Of a stretch of DNA of 64,000 nt, positions 30,863-39,692 are shown piece by piece. Below the pieces are notes generated by a model. It did not search any database and was not told the origin of the DNA. It was given only the letters and a program-made list of their open reading frames with translations. Source of the DNA: Propionibacteriaceae bacterium (lineage in GTDB: Bacteria; Actinomycetota; Actinomycetes; Propionibacteriales; Propionibacteriaceae). Position 1 is the stretch's first letter; the number at the start of each line of letters is the position of its first letter. The DNA lies in assembly GCA_009782785.1 (NCBI GenBank), contig WRIJ01000002.1, positions 1 through 64,000 on the forward strand, in the 5' to 3' direction. Both the position numbers and the translations under genes were made by a program.

Positions 30863-30869
30863 TATCTCT

Positions 30870-31253
30870 ATGAGTCTTGAGAAAGTCTTTTTTGGGTTCT
30901 TCGTTCTGCTTGCCGCAACCTTGAACTTTGGTTTCTTTTTAGGTGAGATGACCGACCCACTCCATCATTCGTCTGTCGAGTTGTACGCCGCTATCGTGGT
31001 GGGGCTTGTCGCCACCGTGTTGAAACTAGGTGACCGTACCCAGATCGGTGCTGTTCACTTGGCCACCTCACTGGTTGCTGAAATACAGCTCATCGCCGCC
31101 GCTGTGGTCTACACCATTGGTGTGGCCTCCTATTCGACGATTCCCGCCAACCTCGTGTCCACCACCGTGTCACTGTCGGGTGGAGCGCTGTTCGCCAACG
31201 TCGTCTCAGTGATCCTGCTCGTCATTGAAACCTCCTCCTTCCGTCGCCGCTGA
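30870..31253 (+). CDS. four-helix membrane protein paired with a potassium channel (DUF6394-like)
   Basis: 127 residues with four predicted membrane helices (about 7-25, 40-58, 68-90, 98-122), ending in a basic tail. I place it tentatively in the DUF6394 group from its length and its coupling to a channel gene. Its stop overlaps the start of the channel gene (the TGATG junction at 31251-31255), so the two are almost certainly co-expressed. It may be an auxiliary or assembly subunit of the channel; no catalytic residues are seen. Confidence 0.6.
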   Translation: MSLEKVFFGFFVLLAATLNFGFFLGEMTDPLHHSSVELYAAIVVGLVATVLKLGDRTQIGAVHLATSLVAEIQLIAAAVVYTIGVASYSTIPANLVSTTVSLSGGALFANVVSVILLVIETSSFRRR

Positions 31254-32983
31254 TGCCCACTCGTCGCCGTCGGCGTGTGATCTCGCCGATTCGTACTCGT
31301 CGCCTCCAAGCCGCCCAAGTGGAGATCCCCACCGAGATCCCCCACACCACCGCGGTGTTCATTGCCTTGCGTCGGGTACGGACCCCGCTGTTGACCATCA
31401 TCACGATCATGACCGTGGGAATAATCGGTTTGACCCTCATGCCTGGACTCCCCCAGCCAGACGGGTCCTCGGGACGGCTGAGCGCCTTTGAGGCGTTCTA
31501 TGTGTTCTCCACCACCGCCACCACGATCGGTTTCGGGGAGATACCGCACGAGTTCTCTATCTACCAGCGCTGGTGGGTGGTGGGATTCGTCTATCTGTCG
31601 GTCATCGGATGGGCGTACATGCTTGGACGCGTGATGTCCCTCATGCAGGACTCCGCCTTCCAATCGGCGCGCGCCGCCCAATCCGTACGGCGAACCATCA
31701 ACCACATGCGCCAGCCTTTCGTCATCATTGCTGGGTACGGATACACCGGTCGAAGTGTGGCCAAAACACTAGATCGTTTGGGCAGAAGGATCGTGGTGTT
31801 GGATGCCCAAGCTCTACCGATTGAACGCCTCGCCACAGACATGTTGAGCCAGGAGGTGCCCGGGATCACTGGGGATGCCCGTAACCCTGCGACGCTGGGG
31901 TTGGCTGGTCTCGGCCACCACAACTGTGAGGCGGTGCTGGCCCTGACCGGGGATGAAGAAATCAACCTCCAGATCGTCATCAACTGCACCCTGCTTCGGC
32001 CCGAGATTCCTGTGATCGCTCGCGCCGCAACCCCACGAATCGTGGAAGCCATGGAGGAATTCTCCCCCCAATGTGTGATCAACCCCTTCGATGATTTCGG
32101 CAATGTTTTTGTGCTGGCACTCAAAAACCCGTACACCTATCGGCTGATCACCTGGTTGATGGCTGATGAAGGGACACCCCTTCCCCCTGTTCCAACGCGA
32201 GCCAAGGTAGACAACTGGTTAGTGGTCAGTGATGATCCTTTCGGTGAGCAGATCGCCAATGATTTACGTCGCGAAAAATATAGTGTCCGGGTGGAGGACC
32301 CACTGGTTGATCATGATCTGTCCGATGTTCAAGCGGTGATCGCTGGGGCTACCTCGGATACAACCAATCTCGCTCTGGCCGCCCACCTGCGAAACTCCCA
32401 TCCCGAAATCTTCCTGGTGGTTCGCCAGCGTGACCATTCCCGCCTACCGTTGCTGGATGCCTTCGTTCCGGACTACACCTTCTTCCCACCACAGGTCATT
32501 GGACAACGCGCCATGGCCCATCTGGTGAGTCCACGCATGTGGGAGTTTCTGCAATTCTTGATGACCAGCACCGATAGTCTCACCCAGAAACTCACCAACA
32601 CAATGGTGGATCGGGTGGGTGCCACCACGCCACGGGCAGTCAAGATGCTCATCAGCGCCCAGCAGACACCCACCATTGAGCGATGGATGCATCACCAAAC
32701 CATCACACTAGGTGACCTTTTCCATTCCCCCCAAGACTCCAGTCAGCCCATCGCCGCCATGGCGATCATGGTGGTTCGCGGTGAGGAAGTGTTCACCCTG
32801 CCTGACGATGATTTCGAGTTGGCTCTGGGCGATGAGGTTCTCATGATCGGCACCGGTGAGGCTTTCGATGAGCAAAGTGAGGCACTCTATGATGACTCCA
32901 CCTTGTACTACACCGTCACCGGCAAAGACATCCCCACCTCACGAGCCTGGAGAATGCTCACTCGTCGACACTTCACCCACTGA
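31253..32983 (+). CDS. potassium channel with two RCK (TrkA-N) domains
   Basis: 576 residues. After a basic N-terminus, a two-helix pore module occupies about 40-125, with the selectivity filter TTIGFGE near residue 94. A first RCK domain follows (about 155-290, nucleotide-binding IIAGYGYTGRSVAKTL), then a second Rossmann-like RCK (about 315-430) and a TrkA-C-like end (about 495-560). The filter TxGFG is the common GYG variant of prokaryotic channels, so K+ is the likely ion. Ligand gating by NAD(H), nucleotides or divalent cations is inferred from the RCK domains. Confidence 0.85.
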   Translation: MPTRRRRRVISPIRTRRLQAAQVEIPTEIPHTTAVFIALRRVRTPLLTIITIMTVGIIGLTLMPGLPQPDGSSGRLSAFEAFYVFSTTATTIGFGEIPHEFSIYQRWWVVGFVYLSVIGWAYMLGRVMSLMQDSAFQSARAAQSVRRTINHMRQPFVIIAGYGYTGRSVAKTLDRLGRRIVVLDAQALPIERLATDMLSQEVPGITGDARNPATLGLAGLGHHNCEAVLALTGDEEINLQIVINCTLLRPEIPVIARAATPRIVEAMEEFSPQCVINPFDDFGNVFVLALKNPYTYRLITWLMADEGTPLPPVPTRAKVDNWLVVSDDPFGEQIANDLRREKYSVRVEDPLVDHDLSDVQAVIAGATSDTTNLALAAHLRNSHPEIFLVVRQRDHSRLPLLDAFVPDYTFFPPQVIGQRAMAHLVSPRMWEFLQFLMTSTDSLTQKLTNTMVDRVGATTPRAVKMLISAQQTPTIERWMHHQTITLGDLFHSPQDSSQPIAAMAIMVVRGEEVFTLPDDDFELALGDEVLMIGTGEAFDEQSEALYDDSTLYYTVTGKDIPTSRAWRMLTRRHFTH

Positions 32984-33024
32984 GTGCTAGTGAGTCGCCA
33001 CGGTGACAAAGGGGGACGCCCTCA

Positions 33025-33074
33025 CCCCGTCATTCTGCGCAGCGTTACGACTCGCAGAATCCAGACTATCCAGT
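33025..33074 (+). repeat. dispersed palindromic repeat, copy 1
   Basis: CGTCATTCTGCG, a short GC-rich loop and CGCAGAATCCAGACTA form a stem around ATTCTGCG/CGCAGAAT. The same pattern recurs near 35053, 36032, 39693, 40573 and 41570. This copy reaches into the next gene and supplies its stop codon at 33066. Confidence 0.8.
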
Positions 33075-33809
33075 GAGACAATCGTGTTTCCTGATGTGCC
33101 AGGGGACGTACATCATGGCCCACAGCACGATCAGCAAACCGAGCAAGAGTGGAATGTAGAGGTTTCCTGCGAACCCCTGGAGTGGTTCCAGGGGCGAACC
33201 GGGGGCTGCGGTGGCAAGGAACCAGAAGTTCGTACCCAGGAAATGATTGGCGAGCAGGGAGGGTACGACGAACCCCACCATGATGATCACGGCTTTCCAC
33301 AGGTTCCTGATCGATGGACGGAATTCTTTCGCCACGAGAATCATCAGGGCGTACCCCACCAAGAGGGCGTGAACACTAAAGGATTGCCAGGTGAACAGGT
33401 TCATCAAGGGTTGGTCGGCCCAATCGGGGAAGATCAGCGCGCAAGTCGCACCCCAAGTTCCCAGCGCATAGATGAACTCGCGACACCAAGAGTTGGGTTT
33501 CACTGAGTCGATGAACACCAAGAAAGTCGTCGCAGCGCAGGCATGCAAGGGAAGAATATCGGCGGTATAGATTCCTTTGATGAGAAAACCACCTTGGCGG
33601 ATACCGAGTTCCAAGGTGAGAACAGTGATGCCGACAACCAGGCGGATGACCCGGCGTCGTTCTATGGAGGCGACCCGGTAGACCCATACGAGTGCGACAA
33701 TGATCCCCACCATGACACCGAGCATCCCTAGGTGAGCTGGGGTGAACTGTCCGAAGGCAAGCTCCGGTGGGGTTGCTCCAGGGGACGAGAAAAAGTAGTC
33801 GAAGTTCAC
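33066..33809 (-). CDS. YwaF/TIGR02206-family membrane protein
   Basis: 247 residues with about seven membrane helices. The conserved family segment is LPLHACAATTFL near residue 92. TIGR02206 proteins (YwaF in Bacillus) have no established function. The stop codon lies inside a dispersed repeat, so the last few residues may be repeat-derived. The start overlaps the stop of the upstream glycosyltransferase by four bases (ATGA), so the two are co-translated. Confidence 0.75.
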   Translation of the reverse strand: MNFDYFFSSPGATPPELAFGQFTPAHLGMLGVMVGIIVALVWVYRVASIERRRVIRLVVGITVLTLELGIRQGGFLIKGIYTADILPLHACAATTFLVFIDSVKPNSWCREFIYALGTWGATCALIFPDWADQPLMNLFTWQSFSVHALLVGYALMILVAKEFRPSIRNLWKAVIIMVGFVVPSLLANHFLGTNFWFLATAAPGSPLEPLQGFAGNLYIPLLLGLLIVLWAMMYVPWHIRKHDCLTG

Positions 33810-34879
33810 TGGTTGGATCCTGCACCCTCAATCGGTCCAAACCATTGCTCCAGGCAGGTGACCATGGTGGACTCGAACTGGTCCTGGTCATGGTGTTGGC
33901 GCAACCAAGTCGCAAAGTCACCATCCACTGTTGCGTCGATTTCTGCTCGACACTGATCGGGGGAGGTCACTGCGCGCAGGATCATGGCTTCGGCTTCACC
34001 CGGAGTCGAATAGAGGAAGGGATATCCTTCGGGAAGAATCGCATGGGCCCACGGCTTGTCAGGCAGTACGCCGATAGCTCCCGCCACCATCGCTTCCACG
34101 TACTGCAACCCATAGGATTCCTCATCAGAAGTGGCCAAGAAAGCGGTGGTCCTTGCCAGAGCCGCCCAATAGTCGTGGCGGAAAGGCAGCAACGGTGACA
34201 CACTCGCCCAACGTTGGCGACCAAACTCCATGGCTTGGTGGCTGGTCAAATGGGACTCCACCAACCGTACCTCCACTTTGACCGGAGTCTTCTTCACGAT
34301 TTTGCTCATGATCTCGAAGAACAGTTTCGGATTCTTACGTTTCGACATGTAGATCGCCGGATAGAGGACCACGGGGATCTCTGTTTCTTGTCTATCCTGG
34401 GCGTGCTCAAGCTGGATACCCAAGTTGGCGGAGGTCATGGTTGCTTTCTCCGCAAGGTGTTGCGGGGTCCATCTTTGGAGTTCGACTCTCAGGGATGAGG
34501 CTGTGCGGTCAGAGTTAGCGATCGTGGGGAATAATGCGCAGGACAGGGACAGCTCGGCGGCCTCGATCTCGGTGGCGTACTTTTTCGGACTCCACCACAC
34601 AAAGTTGACCACCTTGGGTGTGTCGGAGTTTTCTTTGAGGACCCGCCAGGTGGGGATCGAGTCGATCACATTCATGTTGAGCAGCACGGTGTTGTCCCCA
34701 TCGATCATCTCCAGGGGCATGGTCTCGAAGTCATCATAGGTGTGTTTCTTTTTATCGATGAGGATCGCCCCCGGAAAAATCCTCATCAACCGACGTACCA
34801 GGGTGTCCCCCGCATCATGCCCAGCAACATGCCCAGCCCGATCAATCCTCAATCCCTCGTACTGTATGGCGACCTTCAC
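33806..34879 (-). CDS. GT-B-type glycosyltransferase-like protein
   Basis: 357 residues from the GTG at 34879, chosen because a GGGAG site lies five bases upstream and because it puts the beta-strand VKVAIQYEG first. Earlier in-frame starts run into repeat DNA. The C-terminal half has a GT-B donor-binding pattern (ATSDEESYGLQYVEAMVAG near residue 275), with the EE/E arrangement of GT4-like retaining enzymes. No acceptor can be named. Coupled to the YwaF-like membrane protein by an ATGA overlap, which suggests envelope glycan work. Confidence 0.65.
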   Translation of the reverse strand: MKVAIQYEGLRIDRAGHVAGHDAGDTLVRRLMRIFPGAILIDKKKHTYDDFETMPLEMIDGDNTVLLNMNVIDSIPTWRVLKENSDTPKVVNFVWWSPKKYATEIEAAELSLSCALFPTIANSDRTASSLRVELQRWTPQHLAEKATMTSANLGIQLEHAQDRQETEIPVVLYPAIYMSKRKNPKLFFEIMSKIVKKTPVKVEVRLVESHLTSHQAMEFGRQRWASVSPLLPFRHDYWAALARTTAFLATSDEESYGLQYVEAMVAGAIGVLPDKPWAHAILPEGYPFLYSTPGEAEAMILRAVTSPDQCRAEIDATVDGDFATWLRQHHDQDQFESTMVTCLEQWFGPIEGAGSNQ

Positions 34880-35052
34880 GACGTCTCCCTTCCGCATCGC
34901 CCATCCTATCGGCAGTCTCCTCCCAACGGAATGCTCTCTGCTCCACAACCACCGCAAATCATCAACGGTCAACACTGACCAATCGTTGCGTATTAACTGT
35001 CCGTGACAAATCAGCTCACCGCCACCCTGCAGAGTGTTGCGACTCGACCTAA

Positions 35053-35160
35053 CCCCCGTCACCCTGCGGAGCGAAGCGACTCGCAGGGTCCAGACTACCC
35101 AGTTGTTCGACTGTGGATTCTGGATTCTGCGAGTCGCAACGCTGCGCAGAATGACCGAGG
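35053..35160. repeat. dispersed palindromic repeat, head-to-head pair (copy 2)
   Basis: A forward unit (GTCACCCTGCGGAGC, then GACTCGCAGGGTCCAGACTA) is followed by an inverted unit (GGATTCTGCGAGTCGC, then GCTGCGCAGAATGAC). Both have an internal stem, giving a two-hairpin, REPIN-like structure. Confidence 0.8.
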
Positions 35161-35172
35161 GAGGTCAGCCAG

Positions 35173-35217
35173 GCAGAATCCAGATACCACAGCCCCAACT
35201 CATTCCAGCACGTGACC
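35173..35217 (+). repeat. left direct repeat flanking the toxin-antitoxin module
   Basis: The 45 bases starting GCAGAATCCAGATACCACA and ending TTCCAGCACGTGACC recur with a few mismatches and one indel at 36052-36095, on the far side of fitAB and in the same orientation. Confidence 0.7.
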
Positions 35218-35277
35218 ATACATTCAAGGGTGCCAAACGCCTACGAACAGAGGTATGTTGTCACACCAACGTACTGA

Positions 35278-35298
35278 TACAATGCTAGCATTGCTAGC
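35278..35298 (+). promoter_or_regulatory. fitAB promoter and palindromic operator
   Basis: TACAAT (35278-35283) resembles a -10 hexamer. It runs into the perfect 12-base palindrome AATGCTAGCATT (35281-35292), followed by a second GCTAGC core (35293-35298). A palindrome over the -10 fits autorepression by the ribbon-helix-helix antitoxin. Confidence 0.6.
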
Positions 35299-35311
35299 AG
35301 AGGAGGAGACT

Positions 35312-35563
35312 ATGGCAACTCTGACCATTCGTGGGATAGATGAGACCACCCGTGATCGTATTCAGCTTCAAGCGGCCCGCAACCGGCGCTCGATGGAATC
35401 AGAGGTACGAGCGGTACTCGATGACATCTACGGTCAAAAGCCATGGGGTGAGGCCCTGATCACGGCTTCTGAACAATTCAGGCGGGACAGCGACGGAATC
35501 GATCTCGATATTCCCCCTCGCAGCCTTCCGCAGATCGTAGATTTGGGTGGTGGTGAGGTGTGA
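35312..35563 (+). CDS. FitA/VapB-like ribbon-helix-helix antitoxin
   Basis: 83 residues from the ATG at 35312, which has a strong AGGAGGAG site; upstream in-frame ATGs lie in the operator. The N-terminal beta strand TLTIRGID and helices DRIQLQAARNRRSMESEVR form an Arc-type DNA-binding dimer. The C-terminal tail (about 45-83) should neutralise the toxin. Its stop overlaps the toxin start as GTGA. Confidence 0.85.
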   Translation: MATLTIRGIDETTRDRIQLQAARNRRSMESEVRAVLDDIYGQKPWGEALITASEQFRRDSDGIDLDIPPRSLPQIVDLGGGEV

Positions 35564-35970
35564 TCGTACTCGACACCAATGTTGTCTCAGAGACACTGAA
35601 ACCCCACCCTGATGAGGGTGTCATCCAGTGGTTGACCACCCATGGCAACGACACAACAATCACCGCTATCACTGTTGCTGAGATCAGTGTGGGGATAGAG
35701 ATTCTCCCCGAGGGGAAACGCAAGAGGGATCTCCGGCAATGGATTGGGGAGGTGTTTGATTCCTATGAATCACGTGTCTTGGTGTTGGACAACCAGTCAG
35801 CTCGAATCTACGGCTCGCTGGTTGCACGTAGGAGATCACAAGGAAACCCCCTGACCACCGAGGACGCCATGATCGCTGCGATCTGCACTGTGGGTGGTTT
35901 CCCCCTAGCAACCCGCAACACCAAGGATTTTGAGGGCCTAGATCTCACGTTAATCAACCCCTGGGAGTAA
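35560..35970 (+). CDS. FitB/VapC-like PIN-domain toxin
   Basis: 136 residues, full length for the family. The acidic PIN residues are visible: Asp in MIVLDTNVVSE (residue 5), Glu in VAEISVG (about 42), Asp in TTEDAMIAA (about 103) and Asp in NTKDFEG (about 122). It is expected to be a Mg2+-dependent RNase cleaving tRNA or another structured RNA. GTG start overlaps the antitoxin stop by four bases. The module is bracketed by imperfect direct repeats. Confidence 0.87.
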   Translation: MIVLDTNVVSETLKPHPDEGVIQWLTTHGNDTTITAITVAEISVGIEILPEGKRKRDLRQWIGEVFDSYESRVLVLDNQSARIYGSLVARRRSQGNPLTTEDAMIAAICTVGGFPLATRNTKDFEGLDLTLINPWE

Positions 35971-36031
35971 GTACGCCGATAGGGTCATTGGGACCAACAG
36001 ACCCACTCCCTATGTGTGGAATGCCCGTTTT

Positions 36032-36072
36032 CCGTCATTCTGTGCGAAGTCGCAGAATCCAGAAACCACATT
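36032..36072 (+). repeat. dispersed palindromic repeat, copy 3
   Basis: CCGTCATTCTGTGCGAAGTC and CGCAGAATCCAGAAACC give the ATTCTG/CAGAAT stem. It lies upstream of the large TPR gene and partly overlaps the right direct repeat of the toxin-antitoxin module. Confidence 0.75.
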
Positions 36073-36095
36073 CCCACCCATTCCAGTATGTGACC
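36052..36095 (+). repeat. right direct repeat flanking the toxin-antitoxin module
   Basis: 44 bases starting GCAGAATCCAGAAACCACA and ending TTCCAGTATGTGACC, an imperfect direct copy of 35173-35217. A shared CTAGCATTG also follows further downstream on each side (35285, 36122). Confidence 0.7.
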
Positions 36096-36157
36096 CAACA
36101 GTCAGTGAAAGTCTTCCACAACTAGCATTGGCGCATCTCGCATTGATCGGAGAAATG

Positions 36158-39100
36158 ATGTCGCACACTGATCCGTCCATCCCGCAGACTCCACTTCAGC
36201 CAACCCCCATTCCTCCTGCCTCCCCTGCTCAGTCAGTCAGAGAGAATAAGCGCTCACCGCTGAGTTGGCTCGTTGTTGTTCTCGCTAGTTTGGTGATTCT
36301 CACCAGTACGGCTTTCCCCTTTGTTGCCCAGTCATATGCCGCCTCGCGTACCCTCGGTGAGGACGCCATTGCCAACGCCGGGAACAGCGACAAGGAGTAC
36401 GCCGACCTGGGCATCCGCAACCTTCCCCTGCTCAGCGACGAAGCAGCCGACAATTGGCGCAAAGACCCCGAACAGGCACTGCAGATTGCCGGAGAGAAGG
36501 CCTTCGGTGATCAATGGTCGACGATCATGAGCGCTCCCGAACCGTACGTGTCGTATGGTGGTTGGGATGGGAATGATTTCGGAGGGATAGGACCTTCCTT
36601 AGCCCAGGCAATATCAACGCTCTCCCCAGACCAAGAAACCAATGTCATCGATGTCCTGTCTCTGGCTATCCTCTTGGGAGTGTGGCCTGAGTCCATGTAC
36701 AATTCCGACGGCACAGACAATTTCGGCGACATAAAAATCCGCCCGACGGTCATCGCCCTAAGCGGAGTGCTCTCTGCATCGGACCATTTCAACAGTTGCG
36801 ACTCTATTCTCATGAGAGCTTATGTCGCCAATCTTCGAGATTGGGGAATAGACCCAGAATCACTGCGAATGCGTTGGAACAACGCCATTCATGCATGCCC
36901 CGATGATCCCACCCCTGTCATCGAATATGCGCGAAGTCGGTTGACGCTCACGGATCACTGGTGGGGAGAAATCTGGTCATGGGGATTCTCTCCTAGCATC
37001 GTGCAGGAGGATCTCCGCAGGTTAGAAGAGGTTTTCTCTACACTGCCAGAGGTCCCAGCAAAGTACGTCCTCATGGGTGACGCATATCGAAATCTTGTCA
37101 TCCGTCCAGCTAGCATGGATACCAATACATATGCAATCACCCCACCATTTACCTTCCGCCATTACACTACTTTGGCCATTGATGCCTACGAACACGCTGC
37201 AAAGCTATCGTCAGCCCCAGAAGTGAGAATCTCCTGGGCGAGTGCATTACTTGCCAATGGAGAATCTGAGCAAGCTTGGCAGGTATTGAACACTCTTAGT
37301 GGGGAAGAGCAGAACACCTCAACCGCGCTCCACGTTCGGGCTGCTATTGAACTTGCTCGAGACGAACCAACCGCTGCGCAGGAATCATCAATAGCAGCTT
37401 TCACCAGCCAAACATCAGAACCTGTGGTGAGGAGAATATCTTATGACTGTGGAGAGCAACAGCCCTTTATTAATACGCGACCTGCTGGAAGTCTCGTTGG
37501 TCGACTAACGCTTCCACACGCTGGTGGTTGCGGCGCAGCTGGAGCAGCCCAGGATTTTGGGTTTGTTCCTCTCCATCGATCAGGACATGACACTGTTGAT
37601 CCGCTGGTGGTCGAACAGGGTTCAAGAAACGACGCTCGGGTGAAGTATTTTCGACAAGAGCTTGCCATAATTGCTGAAGACTGGGATGAGGGCACAGTGA
37701 TCTGTGCCAATTTCAATCCCGGCGAATGGCCTGGAGCTAATAAGCGCTGTGACGTCATTCACGCCAGAGGGCAGATCAGTGAGCTTTCAGATATGACTCT
37801 TGACTATCTCCAAGACATGTACCGACGACTTGGCTACCTTGGCAAAGCAAAGGACCTTACCCTGCAGTGGAGTCAACAGCGCAATGGCGTTCCCGAAGCC
37901 CATGAACGTTTAGGTGAGATACTGTTCCTCCTCGGAGACTACCCAGCCTCGGCATCTGCCTCAGGCATGGCCAGGCTAGCATATGCTAGGAGTTACGGAT
38001 GGGCATGCTCAGGCGACCCGAGCGATCAGTGTTCCGCAACAGGTCCAGGGTGGGCAACTCTTCGCGAGGCTGCCGCCGGCAGAATGTCAGACAGTGGCGA
38101 ATCTGACGAAGCTTTACTATCATCAGCCCCCAACCTTCAGTTTGGTTTCGCTTTCGATTCACAAGGAGATAGCAACCTTCTGTGGATTTACATACACATG
38201 GAGATAGCCCAGTTGGCATTTGAGCGCCAAGACTATCAAGGAGCCATCTCCTTCATGATGGATTCCATCATGATACGCGATTCAGAGAGCATCTCATACT
38301 TCGGTAATCCCCCAAGGGCAGTTAATGGCGCTCAAGAACAATTGATCTCGGTCTCGTACTTCGCTCTAGGGGACTATCAGAGTTCTCTTGATTGGGCTGA
38401 GAAAGCTCTAGCCTGCGATCCGTACAATCCGCTGTACTTGGAAGCTAAAGCAGATGCACAGCGTGCGCTCGGTGGGGCTACACCCACTGAGCCGATTGAC
38501 CCGGATGATCCCGATGATCCGGGCCAGCAAACTGATTCACGCCAAGAATGGATCGACTCCTATGAACAGGTTCTGAGCATTGATCCCTCCCTGTTTTCTT
38601 CGTGGAATAACCTCGGTGTGTTGCATGCTCAAATGGGGAACACTCGCCAAGCCGAGAATGCTTTCAAACAAGCCATCCAAGCCCGACCCGATTACGGGCT
38701 TGCTTGGTTCAATCTTGGGGCTGTGAAAGCACGGCACTTTGGTCCACGATCCTTCCTCTATGCCCAAGGAGCACTCGGCAAGGCAGGCCAACTCGATCCA
38801 GGGTTGAAAGGACAAAACCCTGTGGTCACTTTCGATGATGAGGTGTACTCCAGTGACACCGATGTGTCGAAACCCATTCCCGCCGATTGGAAATACTCCA
38901 AGACCATGCGATCCAACCCTGTGCCCCTGACCGCCTCGATGATCCTGATCATTGTTGGGCGACTCGCCTGGACACTGGGTAAAAGTTTCTTCAGTGAACG
39001 CTGGGCCACCGGCGCTCTGCGTACGTGGAGAACAAAACCAGGATTCCTCGCCAACCTCACACGGTGGGGACCACACCCAATCATCACCACACTCATCACA

Positions 39101-39637
39101 CTTGGTGCACTGCTGTGGTTGTCCTCGGTGAGTGGGTTGCTTGAAACTATGATTGCTGGAACCATTGCTGTCGCCTTGTTGGCCTTGCACTCTTTCCTGC
39201 CCAAGCTGGCTCAACCCTCCATGGCCGGGTATCCCACACCCACCATCAACCACGAATCCAGTCCTGCAGCCTCAGCGATCACACTGCTACTAGCCCCCTT
39301 CGGGCTTGGTTTCGCACCACCAGCACCCATGAAAACTCATCAAGGACTCTACACAGACCCCACCAACCCACAACACGACTGGGCACCCGTCATGGTACGC
39401 CGCATGGGGGTTATTGGTGTCGGAACAGCCACCCTACTGGTCGGTGTGGTCGCGAGCTTCACCGCCGTACCATTGGCCAGAGTAGCCACCCTCATGGGAA
39501 TCATCCTGCTGAGCTCCGCACTCGTACCCGTCAACCCCCTCGACGGAGCACGACTCGGCCTCAAACGCTGGATCGAACTCGTGCTCACCGTCCTACTCAT
39601 CGCAGTAGCCACCCTCCACGTCATGCAAATCATCTAA
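36158..39637 (+). CDS. large TPR membrane protein with degenerate site-2-protease-like C-terminus
   Basis: 1159 residues from the ATG at 36158 (GGAG six bases upstream; the frame stays open for 48 codons more but runs through repeat DNA). A Pro-rich cytoplasmic tail leads to one membrane helix (about 34-56) and a long extracytoplasmic-like region of helical repeats. Clear TPRs occur near 740-780 and 806-875 (SWNNLGVLHAQMGNTRQA), with an acidic DDPDDP linker between. About residues 925-1159 hold four to six membrane helices ending in VPVNPLDGARL (1126-1130 NPLDG), the second metal motif of M50 site-2 proteases. No HExxH is present. I cannot name a function; a catalytically dead, substrate-binding intramembrane protein is one possibility. 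Confidence 0.6.
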   Translation: MSHTDPSIPQTPLQPTPIPPASPAQSVRENKRSPLSWLVVVLASLVILTSTAFPFVAQSYAASRTLGEDAIANAGNSDKEYADLGIRNLPLLSDEAADNWRKDPEQALQIAGEKAFGDQWSTIMSAPEPYVSYGGWDGNDFGGIGPSLAQAISTLSPDQETNVIDVLSLAILLGVWPESMYNSDGTDNFGDIKIRPTVIALSGVLSASDHFNSCDSILMRAYVANLRDWGIDPESLRMRWNNAIHACPDDPTPVIEYARSRLTLTDHWWGEIWSWGFSPSIVQEDLRRLEEVFSTLPEVPAKYVLMGDAYRNLVIRPASMDTNTYAITPPFTFRHYTTLAIDAYEHAAKLSSAPEVRISWASALLANGESEQAWQVLNTLSGEEQNTSTALHVRAAIELARDEPTAAQESSIAAFTSQTSEPVVRRISYDCGEQQPFINTRPAGSLVGRLTLPHAGGCGAAGAAQDFGFVPLHRSGHDTVDPLVVEQGSRNDARVKYFRQELAIIAEDWDEGTVICANFNPGEWPGANKRCDVIHARGQISELSDMTLDYLQDMYRRLGYLGKAKDLTLQWSQQRNGVPEAHERLGEILFLLGDYPASASASGMARLAYARSYGWACSGDPSDQCSATGPGWATLREAAAGRMSDSGESDEALLSSAPNLQFGFAFDSQGDSNLLWIYIHMEIAQLAFERQDYQGAISFMMDSIMIRDSESISYFGNPPRAVNGAQEQLISVSYFALGDYQSSLDWAEKALACDPYNPLYLEAKADAQRALGGATPTEPIDPDDPDDPGQQTDSRQEWIDSYEQVLSIDPSLFSSWNNLGVLHAQMGNTRQAENAFKQAIQARPDYGLAWFNLGAVKARHFGPRSFLYAQGALGKAGQLDPGLKGQNPVVTFDDEVYSSDTDVSKPIPADWKYSKTMRSNPVPLTASMILIIVGRLAWTLGKSFFSERWATGALRTWRTKPGFLANLTRWGPHPIITTLITLGALLWLSSVSGLLETMIAGTIAVALLALHSFLPKLAQPSMAGYPTPTINHESSPAASAITLLLAPFGLGFAPPAPMKTHQGLYTDPTNPQHDWAPVMVRRMGVIGVGTATLLVGVVASFTAVPLARVATLMGIILLSSALVPVNPLDGARLGLKRWIELVLTVLLIAVATLHVMQII

Positions 39638-39692
39638 CCCCCGTCGCTTCGCTCCTCAGCCGACACTCTGCAGAACACAAGTCACCCCGACC

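Larger units (their letters stand above)
34880..35311. other. intergenic stretch carrying a head-to-head repeat pair and the fitAB promoter
   Basis: Apart from the two repeat units (35053-35160), the left flank repeat of the toxin-antitoxin module (35173-35217) and the promoter/operator upstream of fitA, I see no gene in these 432 bases. Confidence 0.6.
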
